Part shown: positions 1 to 4,910 of the stretch, piece after piece
Position numbering within the stretch: position 1 is the first letter of the stretch
How the letters are laid out: the number at the start of each line of letters is the position of its first letter
Assembly: GCA_030679805.1 (NCBI GenBank)
Contig: JAUXST010000163.1
Coordinates: 1 to 5,025 of the forward strand
Direction of reading: 5' to 3'
Length of the DNA stretch: 5,025 bases
DNA from: Reyranella sp.
Lineage (GTDB): Bacteria > Pseudomonadota > Alphaproteobacteria > Reyranellales > Reyranellaceae
The notes under the pieces: generated by a model
What the model was told of the DNA's origin: nothing
The model's database searches: none
The model's input: only the letters and a program-made list of their open reading frames with translations
Program-made: the position numbers and the translations under genes

Positions 1-1
1 C

Positions 2-253
2 GGCACCGAGATCGTGCACTCGGCCGATTCGTCGATCGTGGCGCTCCTCGGCGCCTCGCCCGGCGCCTCGACGGCGGTATGGATCATGGTCCACATGCTT
101 GAGAACTGCTTCCACGAACAGCTCGTCGGCCACTGGGTACCCAAGCTGAAGGAGATGATCCCCTCCTACGGCCATGACCTCAAGACCGACGCCGCGCTCA
201 CCGAGCGGGTCCGCAGGGAGACGGCGGAAGTTCTGGGACTGCACACGGTTTGA
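2..253 (+). CDS. mqo: Malate:quinone oxidoreductase, C-terminal end (partial at left edge)
   Basis: This is the last 83 residues of a gene running in from the left edge; codons are in frame from base 2 and end at TGA 251-253. The family is an FAD-dependent, membrane-associated enzyme that oxidises malate to oxaloacetate and passes electrons to quinone (TCA cycle and respiratory chain). The fragment carries the family's C-terminal hallmark, LLGASPGASTAV at about fragment residues 16-27, followed by a helical segment and the KLKEMIPSYG stretch near the end, as in Mqo proteins of about 500 residues. The true start lies outside the window; the GTG at 14 is an internal valine. The gene converges on fumC, whose product makes the malate that Mqo uses. 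The assignment rests on motif recognition of a short piece but is distinctive. Confidence 0.9.
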   Translation, partial: GTEIVHSADSSIVALLGASPGASTAVWIMVHMLENCFHEQLVGHWVPKLKEMIPSYGHDLKTDAALTERVRRETAEVLGLHTV

Positions 254-255
254 GT

Positions 256-304
256 GCCGTCCGGTTCATGACCGAGCGGCGCTGGCTCGTCGAAAGCTAG
301 CGCC
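256..304 (+). terminator. Two overlapping stem-loops after mqo, probable mqo terminator
   Basis: Hairpin A (256-280) starts 2 bases after the mqo stop: arms GCCGTCCGGT and ACCGAGCGGC around a TCATG loop, 9 of 10 positions paired including one G-U. Hairpin B (278-304) has arms GGCGCTGGCT and AGCTAGCGCC around a 7-base loop, all 10 positions paired with one G-U. The wobble pairs form only in plus-strand RNA, so both structures favour the mqo transcript. They share bases 278-280, so full pairing of one excludes the other. Neither is followed by a T-run on either strand, so a classical Rho-independent terminator is not proven. The rest of the 254-319 gap holds nothing else recognisable. Confidence 0.5.
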
Positions 305-319
305 CTACTCACCCTGCTA

Positions 320-1723
320 CTATTCAGTCGCGACGTAGGGCCGGACCATCTTCTTCGGATCGACGACCTTGTCGAACTCCGCCTCGGTCACGAAGCCCAG
401 TTTGAGCGCCGCCGCCTTCAGGGTCAGGTCGTTGTCCATCGCGTAGTGGGCGATCTTGGAAGCCTTGTCGTAGCCGATCACCGGCGCCAGCGCCGTCACC
501 AGCATCAGGGAGCGATCGACGTACTCCTTGATCTTCTTCAGGTTGGGCTTGGTGCCCTCGACCAGGAACTTGCGGAAGTTGGTGCAGCCGTCGGTCATCA
601 AGGTGATCGAGTGCGTAATGTTGTAGATCATCAGCGGCTTGTAGACGTTCATCTCGAGATAGCCGCCGGCACCGCCCATGCCCACGGCTACGTCGTTGGC
701 CATCACCTGCACCGCCAGCATGGTGAGCGCCTCGCACTGAGTCGGATTGACCTTGCCCGGCATGATCGAGGAGCCCGGCTCGTTCTCGGGGATCTCGAGT
801 TCGGCGAAGCCAGCACGCGGGCCGCACGACATCAGGCGGATGTCGTTGGCGATTTTATAGAGTGAAACAGCGAGTGTCCGGAGCGTGCCCGAGAGCTGGA
901 CCAGCGCGTCGTGCGAGCCCTGCACGGTGAACTTGTTGGGGGCCGACACGAAGGGCAGCTTGGTGAGCTTGGCGATCTCGGCGGCCGCCGCTTCGGCGAA
1001 GCCCGGCGCTGCATTGATCCCGGTGCCGACGGCGGTGCCGCCGAGTGCCAGGCGATAGACACCCTTCAGGCAGTCCTGCAGGCGTTCGAGATCGTCGGCC
1101 AGCATGCCGGCATAGCCCGACCATTCCTGGCCGAGCGTGATCGGCGTCGCATCCTGCATGTGGGTGCGGCCGATCTTGACGATGTCGTCCCATTCCTTGG
1201 CCTTGGCGTCGATCGAATCGTGCAGTGCCTTGACCGCCGGCACCAGCCGCCCGGTCACGTTGACCGCCGCGGCGATGTACATCACCGACGGGAAGGTGTC
1301 GTTGGACGACTGGGACATGTTGACGTGGTCGTTGGGATGGACCGGCGCCTTGCTGCCGAGCGGCGTTCCGGCGATCTGGCAACAGCGGTTCGAGATGACT
1401 TCGTTCACGTTCATGTTGAACTGGGTGCCGCTGCCGGTCATCCAGACGTGCAGCGGGAACATGTCGTGGTGCTGGCCGGCCAGGATCTCGTCGCACACCT
1501 GCACGATCAGTCTGTGCGCCGTGTCGTCGAGCCGCTTGCCGTCGTGGTTGGCGTTGGCCGCCGCCTTCTTCAGCGTGGCGTAGCCGGTGACCATCTCGCG
1601 CGGGATCAGGTCGCGGCCGATGCTGAAATGCTCGAGCGAGCGCTGGGTCTGGGCGCCCCACAGTTTGTCGGCCGGGACGCTTACTTCGCCGAGACTGTCA
1701 GTTTCCTTGCGAACGTCTGCCAC
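320..1723 (-). CDS. fumC: Fumarate hydratase, class II
   Basis: Class II fumarase interconverts fumarate and L-malate in the TCA cycle; it is an iron-free cytosolic homotetramer. The 467 residues match the length of E. coli FumC. Visible motifs: TGSGTQFNMN (96-105); HPND (129-132), matching the second-site residues H129/N131/D132; MSQSSNDTFP (136-145); GRTHMQDATP (185-194), with the catalytic-site His at 188; and the family signature GSSIMPGKVNP (317-327), with the catalytic Ser at 318 on the mobile loop. The start is GTG at 1723, supported by an AGAAGAGG Shine-Dalgarno at 1737-1730 with 6 bases of spacing and by a normal-length N-terminus. The stop is TAG at 320-322. It lies 39 bases after arfB on the same strand and converges on mqo. 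FumC is favoured over argininosuccinate lyase or aspartase by the GTAVGTGINA and HPND segments and the overall alignment. Confidence 0.97.
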   Translation of the reverse strand: MADVRKETDSLGEVSVPADKLWGAQTQRSLEHFSIGRDLIPREMVTGYATLKKAAANANHDGKRLDDTAHRLIVQVCDEILAGQHHDMFPLHVWMTGSGTQFNMNVNEVISNRCCQIAGTPLGSKAPVHPNDHVNMSQSSNDTFPSVMYIAAAVNVTGRLVPAVKALHDSIDAKAKEWDDIVKIGRTHMQDATPITLGQEWSGYAGMLADDLERLQDCLKGVYRLALGGTAVGTGINAAPGFAEAAAAEIAKLTKLPFVSAPNKFTVQGSHDALVQLSGTLRTLAVSLYKIANDIRLMSCGPRAGFAELEIPENEPGSSIMPGKVNPTQCEALTMLAVQVMANDVAVGMGGAGGYLEMNVYKPLMIYNITHSITLMTDGCTNFRKFLVEGTKPNLKKIKEYVDRSLMLVTALAPVIGYDKASKIAHYAMDNDLTLKAAALKLGFVTEAEFDKVVDPKKMVRPYVATE

Positions 1724-1729
1724 GCGACA

Positions 1730-1737
1730 CCTCTTCT
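1730..1737 (-). promoter_or_regulatory. fumC ribosome binding site
   Basis: On the minus strand this reads AGAAGAGG, 6 bases before the GTG at 1723. It fixes the GTG as the fumC start, since no ATG lies nearby in frame. It is one of the better Shine-Dalgarno matches in the window, which fits a gene translated independently of upstream arfB. Confidence 0.65.
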
Positions 1738-1762
1738 GTTACAGGGGCACAGTAGCACGCTA

Positions 1763-2203
1763 CTAATCGTCCGCGCGCTTGCTGCGCAGAGACTTGACCG
1801 CGCCGTGATGCTTCTTGTCGTCGACGCGGCGGCGCTTGGCGGCCTTGCTGACCCGCGTCTTCTTGCGTGGCACGGGCGGCCGGGCGGCTTCCCGGACCAG
1901 GGCGACCAGGCGGTCCAGAGCCTCCTCGCGGTTGCGCTTCTGGCTGCGCTGACCCTGGGCCATCAGCACCAGGATGCCGTCGCGCGTAAGCCGCCGCCCC
2001 GCGAGGCGTTCCAGCCTGACGCGCACGTCGTCCGTCAGCGACGGCGAATGGCGCACGTCGAAGCGCAGCTGGACCGCGGTCGAGGTCGTGTTGACGTGCT
2101 GACCGCCGGGTCCGGTCGCGCGCACGAAGCTTTCCTCGATCTCGGCCGGGTCGAGCGTCAGCGCTCCCGTGACCCAGATCGGCGCGGCTTTGGCCGCGGC
2201 CAC
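1763..2203 (-). CDS. arfB: Ribosome rescue peptidyl-tRNA hydrolase ArfB (YaeJ family)
   Basis: ArfB enters the A site of ribosomes stalled at mRNA ends and hydrolyses the peptidyl-tRNA, a backup to trans-translation. The 146-residue product has the release-factor GGQ motif in GPGGQHVN (31-38, catalytic Gln 35), followed by TSTAVQLRFDV, typical of YaeJ/ArfB. There is no stop-codon recognition domain, so it is not a full release factor. The C-terminus from about residue 110 is a Lys/Arg-rich tail (RKKTRVSKAAKRRR), the element that in this family sits in the empty mRNA channel. The start is GTG at 2203; its first base is the last base of the gshB stop (TAGTG), so translation is probably coupled. 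No convincing Shine-Dalgarno is visible. The first eight residues (MAAAKAAP) extend beyond the usual family start, so an internal start is possible but less supported. The stop is TAG at 1763-1765. Confidence 0.93.
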   Translation of the reverse strand: MAAAKAAPIWVTGALTLDPAEIEESFVRATGPGGQHVNTTSTAVQLRFDVRHSPSLTDDVRVRLERLAGRRLTRDGILVLMAQGQRSQKRNREEALDRLVALVREAARPPVPRKKTRVSKAAKRRRVDDKKHHGAVKSLRSKRADD

Positions 2204-3162
2204 TACTTGCGCCCGCGGGTTTCCTGGTAGCGCATCTCGATGCGGTCCCAGATCTGGGCTTCCAGGGACACGCCGTCGAAGCGGTTGATCTGCTGCAGGC
2301 CCGTCGGCGAGGTGACGTTGATCTCGGTGAGATAGTCTCCGATCACGTCGATGCCGACGAAGATCAGCCCGAGCCGGGCGAGTTCGGGACCGATGATCTC
2401 GCAGAGTTCGATGTCGCGCTTGGTGAGGGATGCCTTAACGGCGACGCCGCCGACATGCATGTTGGAGCGCGCCTCGCCCGCAGCCGGCACGCGGTCGATG
2501 GCGCCCACCGCCTTGCCGTCGATCAGGATGATGCGCTTGTCGCCCTTGCGCACCTCGGGGAGATAGCGCTGGGCAATCAGCGGTTCGCGGCTGCGCTGCG
2601 AAAACATCTCCAGCAGGGAGGCGAAGTTCTCGTCGTCAGGCCGCACGCGGAACACGCCGGCGCCGCCGTTGCCGAACAGCGGCTTCAGGATGATGTCCTT
2701 GTGCTCGTCGCGGAATTCCCGCAGCGCGCGGGCGTCGGCCGTGATCAGCGTCGGCGGCATCACATTGTCGAAATGCGTGACGAACAGCTTCTCCGGCGCG
2801 TTGCGCACGCTGGCCGGATCGTTGACCACCAGCGTCTTCGGGTGGATATGCTCGAGGACATGCGTCGTGGTGATGTAGGACATGTCGAACGGCGGATCCT
2901 GGCGCAGCAGCACGACATCGACCTTGGACAGGTCGAGCATCTCCGCCGCCCCCAGGGTGAAGTGATTGCCCTTCTCGCGCCGGAGCTTCATCGGCTGGGC
3001 CCGCGCCAGAACCTTGCGGTCGCGGAAGATCAGGTCGGCCGGTGTGTAATGCCACAACGCATAGCCGCGTCGTTCGGCCTCGAGCCCGAGGACGAACGTC
3101 GAGTCGCCGTCGATGTCGATGGTCGACACATGGTCCATCTGGATGGCGACGCTGAGCTTCAT
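2203..3162 (-). CDS. gshB: Glutathione synthetase
   Basis: Catalyses the second step of glutathione synthesis: gamma-glutamylcysteine plus glycine plus ATP gives glutathione. The 319 residues match the bacterial ATP-grasp GshB family (about 315). The N-terminal domain begins MKLSVAIQMDHV. RQDPPFDMSYI lies at 88-98. The ATP-grasp core shows KPLFGNGGAGVFR (160-172), RYLPEVRKGDKR (199-210) and the Mg-binding EINVTSPTG (280-288; E280 and N282). The open frame continues upstream to 3681, but that part is out-of-frame shadow of the preceding gene. The ATG at 3162 gives the canonical N-terminus and has an AGAGGA Shine-Dalgarno at 3178-3173. It is the only ATG start among the minus-strand genes. It follows the SirB1/TPR gene by 28 bases and overlaps the arfB start by one base. 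Confidence 0.96.
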   Translation of the reverse strand: MKLSVAIQMDHVSTIDIDGDSTFVLGLEAERRGYALWHYTPADLIFRDRKVLARAQPMKLRREKGNHFTLGAAEMLDLSKVDVVLLRQDPPFDMSYITTTHVLEHIHPKTLVVNDPASVRNAPEKLFVTHFDNVMPPTLITADARALREFRDEHKDIILKPLFGNGGAGVFRVRPDDENFASLLEMFSQRSREPLIAQRYLPEVRKGDKRIILIDGKAVGAIDRVPAAGEARSNMHVGGVAVKASLTKRDIELCEIIGPELARLGLIFVGIDVIGDYLTEINVTSPTGLQQINRFDGVSLEAQIWDRIEMRYQETRGRK

Positions 3163-3172
3163 GGAGAATGAT

Positions 3173-3180
3173 TCCTCTTT
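3173..3180 (-). promoter_or_regulatory. gshB ribosome binding site
   Basis: On the minus strand this reads AAAGAGGA, with 10 bases between its end and the ATG at 3162. It sits in the 28-base A/T-richer spacer between the SirB1/TPR gene and gshB. It supports the 319-residue start over any start in the upstream extension of the frame. Confidence 0.6.
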
Positions 3181-3190
3181 TAACTTGTCG

Positions 3191-4036
3191 TCAGTTAAGC
3201 CCGCGGCGCAGTTCCTGCAACAGGGCGGTGGCACGCTGGCGCAGTTCGGGATCGCCCCGGCCGCCGTCGAGCTCGAGAAACCGCTGGAAGGCGGCAATCG
3301 CGGCCCGGCGCTTGTCGAGCCGCGTATTGAGTTGCCCCGCCTCGAACAGCAGCTCCGGCCGGTCGGGCGCGATCGCCAGCATGCGGTCGAGCGATTGCGC
3401 CGCACCGCTCCATTCCTCGCGCTTGACGAGCCGGAGGCGGACGTTGTTCTCGAGCCGCAGCAGGACCTCGCGATCGGACACCGGATCGAAATGCGCGGGA
3501 CGGAGCTCGGCCGCGGGCCCCAGGACCTGGCGCAGAAGATCGCGCAGGTCGGCGGCGTCGCGCACGCAGCCGTCGTGAAAGGGATCGATGACATGCCGGG
3601 CGCCGTCGATCTCGACGCGCAGCAGGAAGTGACCGGGAAACGCCAGACCTTCAGCGTTCCAGCCCTGCGCCCGGGCGACATGGAGATAGAGGATCGAGAG
3701 CGCCACCGGCAGGCCTTGGCGGCGCTCGATCACCCGCGCCAGGTCGGCGTTCTGCAGATCGTCGTAGGTCTCGCTGTCGCCGCGGTAGGCGTAGGACTGG
3801 GCGAGCACCTCGGCCAGCGATTCAGGCGTGGCACCGCGCCGACGGACCAGATCGGCCAGGTCGGCGGACATCGCCGCCACATGCAGGCGATAAGGCGCCA
3901 GATCGACCGTATCGTCGTGGCGCAGCGCGCTCAGCGCCAGGGCCGCTTCCAGAAGATCGAGGCGCTCGCCGTCGCCGGCGCACAGATCGCGCAGACGGGC
4001 GAGCCGCTTGCTGGATTCCAACTCGACGCTCGACAC
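3191..4036 (-). CDS. SirB1-family transglutaminase-like protein with C-terminal TPR region
   Basis: The 281-residue product resembles the SirB1 family (Transglut_core2 followed by TPR). An N-terminal helical segment (about 1-70) precedes the core: AYRGDSETYDDLQNADL (83-99), then RRQGLPVALSILYLHVAR (105-122), FPGHFLLRVE (133-142) and HVIDPFHDG (148-156). Leu/Ala-rich helices at about 195-275 (NNVRLRLVKREEW onward, LLFEAGQLNTRLDKR) look like tetratricopeptide repeats, which suggests protein-protein contacts. His136 and Asp151 fit two of the transglutaminase triad, but the Cys position in the GLPVALSILY helix is filled by other residues, and the only cysteines are 19 and 157. Peptidase or transferase activity is therefore not expected, and the true role is unknown. 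The GTG start at 4036 has GGAG 8 bases upstream, overlapping the end of yraN. The longer frame to 4372 is yraN shadow. The stop is TGA at 3191-3193. Confidence 0.85.
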   Translation of the reverse strand: MSSVELESSKRLARLRDLCAGDGERLDLLEAALALSALRHDDTVDLAPYRLHVAAMSADLADLVRRRGATPESLAEVLAQSYAYRGDSETYDDLQNADLARVIERRQGLPVALSILYLHVARAQGWNAEGLAFPGHFLLRVEIDGARHVIDPFHDGCVRDAADLRDLLRQVLGPAAELRPAHFDPVSDREVLLRLENNVRLRLVKREEWSGAAQSLDRMLAIAPDRPELLFEAGQLNTRLDKRRAAIAAFQRFLELDGGRGDPELRQRATALLQELRRGLN

Positions 4037-4041
4037 GATGG

Positions 4042-4422
4042 CTACTCCGGGGCCCGCCAGACATCGGCCAGGTGCGTTGGCCATACTTGTCGCCAAAAAG
4101 AGCCGCTCACCAGAACCGCGTCGAAGCGCACCGAGCAGACGGCATGGCGCGGATGACGCGCCACGAACAGGCTGGCGGCGCGCGATACCCGGCCGAACTG
4201 ACGGCCGCCCAGGGCGTCGGCCGCCGTGCCGGCATCGGCCCGGGCTTTTACCTCGACGAACGCCAGCAGGTTGCCGCGCCGGGCCACGATGTCGATCTCG
4301 CCCAACTTGGTCTTGTAGCGCCGGGCGAGGATCGAATAGCCGGCCAGGCGCAGGCGCCAGACCGCGCGCCATTCGGCGGCATGGCCGAGACGATGCGCCT
4401 TCTGCCGGGCCGCGACGGTCAC
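4042..4422 (-). CDS. yraN: YraN family protein (UPF0102), endonuclease-like fold
   Basis: A 126-residue member of UPF0102, a family with a PD-(D/E)XK restriction-endonuclease-like fold and no settled function; its frequent placement after rsmI is the best clue to a link with rRNA or DNA maintenance. Visible: RLGHAAEWRAVWRLRLAGY (11-29), the usual G..AE..A...L...GY opening; ARRYKTKLGEIDIVARRG (33-50), with putative metal-ligand Asp44; and FVEVKAR (55-61), with Glu57 and Lys59 completing the nuclease-like signature. The GTG start at 4422 overlaps the TGA of the preceding frame (GTGA, 4 bases) and has GAGGG 6 bases upstream (4433-4429). The frame runs open back to 4632, but this would overlap the RsmI-coding frame. 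The stop is TAG at 4042-4044, five bases before the next gene. Confidence 0.9.
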   Translation of the reverse strand: MTVAARQKAHRLGHAAEWRAVWRLRLAGYSILARRYKTKLGEIDIVARRGNLLAFVEVKARADAGTAADALGGRQFGRVSRAASLFVARHPRHAVCSVRFDAVLVSGSFWRQVWPTHLADVWRAPE

Positions 4423-4616
4423 GACGCGCCCTCGCGCTTCAGTTCGAGGGCGCGGGCATAGACGTCGCGACGTTTTAGGCCGAACCGCGCCGCCACCTCG
4501 GAGGCGGCATCCTTGATCGACGCGCCCGCCATCGCGGTGCGCAGCGCCGTGTCCAGCACCGCGCCGTCGGGCGCGCCCGCTTCGCCGGGCGGGGCGATCA
4601 CGATCACGATCTCGCC
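4419..4616 (-). pseudogene. rsmI: rsmI 3' remnant (16S rRNA C1402 ribose 2'-O-methyltransferase C-terminus)
   Basis: The last ~60-65 codons of the frame match the small C-terminal domain of RsmI: GEIVIVIAPPGEAG, a Leu/Ala helix (LDTALRTAMAGASIKDAA), then a helix-turn-helix-like AARFGLKRRDVYARALELKRE. RsmI is normally about 280-300 residues and uses its N-terminal SAM-binding domain for catalysis; none of that is present here. Its position directly before yraN, with a GTGA overlap, is the usual rsmI place, so this side of the join belongs with the genes to the left. Whether the gene is truly broken depends on the junction being real. Confidence 0.75.
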
Positions 4617-4910
4617 CTCGAAGTTGAGCCACCGGCAGCCCTGCGGCCGCACGACGCTCCCCTTGTGGGAGTTGAGCGCCGAGACCGGCTTGTGGAAGTA
4701 GGTCGGGGCGGCGGGGAGCTTCGTCATGAACTCCTCGGTGCGGCTCGCGTAGTTGAGGTGCACCGCGATGATCTTCGACGGTTCGGACGGCGGCAGGTGG
4801 ATCGCCTCGTCGACCCCGACCTCGCGACCGTCGCCGGCCACGAGTACGTCGCCGTGGCGCACCACCTGGGTGGCCGAGCCGTCGAGCAGGATGCGGCGGT
4901 ACTCAGTCAC
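4419..4910 (-). CDS. Chimeric frame: FAH-family N-terminus joined to RsmI C-terminus
   Basis: A continuous 163-residue frame made of parts of two unrelated families. Residues 1 to about 105 (MTEYRRILLDG, then SKIIAVHLNYASRTEEFMTK, APTYFHKPVSALNSH and GCRWLNFEGEI) are the N-terminal part of a fumarylacetoacetate hydrolase-family enzyme, the group that includes HpcE/HpaG-type isomerases and decarboxylases of aromatic breakdown. The Glu98-Gly-Glu100 pair would be two of its metal ligands, but the rest of the catalytic domain, including the downstream Asp ligand, is missing. From about residue 99 the sequence reads as the C-terminus of RsmI (GEIVIVIAPP, SIKDAASEVAARFGLKRRDVYARAL). The start is a GTG at 4910 that overlaps the preceding gene by 8 bases; the stop is TGA at 4419-4421. 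Neither half could be a working enzyme of its family as it stands. It is a real deletion fusion or an assembly join. Confidence 0.8.
   Translation of the reverse strand: MTEYRRILLDGSATQVVRHGDVLVAGDGREVGVDEAIHLPPSEPSKIIAVHLNYASRTEEFMTKLPAAPTYFHKPVSALNSHKGSVVRPQGCRWLNFEGEIVIVIAPPGEAGAPDGAVLDTALRTAMAGASIKDAASEVAARFGLKRRDVYARALELKREGAS
4596..4611. repeat. Short GATCAC tandem repeat at the FAH/RsmI junction
   Basis: On the plus strand GATCAC occurs twice in a row, followed by GATC (about 2.7 copies of a 6-base unit). On the minus strand it encodes the alternating Ile-Val run of EGEIVIVI, residues 98-105 of the chimeric frame. It lies exactly where the two protein families meet, so it is the likely point of recombination or false joining. 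Confidence 0.75.

Noticed and set aside
1751..1764. AGTAGCACGCTACT inverted repeat between arfB and fumC
   Set aside because: It has only five usable base pairs around a 4-base loop, overlaps the arfB stop and has no T-run; too weak to call a terminator or operator.
911..2230. Plus-strand open frame of 439 codons opposite fumC and arfB
   Set aside because: It is antisense to two clear conserved genes, is rich in Arg/Gly/Val/His/Asp in the way expected of a high-GC mirror frame, and shows no recognisable domain.
3163..3681. N-terminal extension of gshB to give 492 residues
   Set aside because: The extra 173 residues are Arg/Ser/Pro/Cys-rich out-of-frame reading of the SirB1/TPR gene; the ATG at 3162 gives the canonical GshB N-terminus with a Shine-Dalgarno.
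3113..4156. Plus-strand open frame of 347 codons opposite the SirB1/TPR gene
   Set aside because: It mirrors a well-supported minus-strand gene and crosses gene boundaries; no domain or ribosome site supports it.
4037..4372. N-terminal extension of the SirB1/TPR gene to 393 residues
   Set aside because: The extension reads yraN in another frame; the GTG at 4036 with GGAG upstream fits the operon spacing.
4423..4632. N-terminal extension of yraN to 196 residues
   Set aside because: It overlaps the recognisable RsmI C-terminal frame; YraN proteins are about 110-130 residues, and the GTG at 4422 has a ribosome site.
4419..4910. A novel two-domain FAH-methyltransferase enzyme
   Set aside because: Both catalytic domains are incomplete (no FAH core beyond the Glu-Gly-Glu, no SAM-binding domain of RsmI), so a functional bifunctional protein is not credible.
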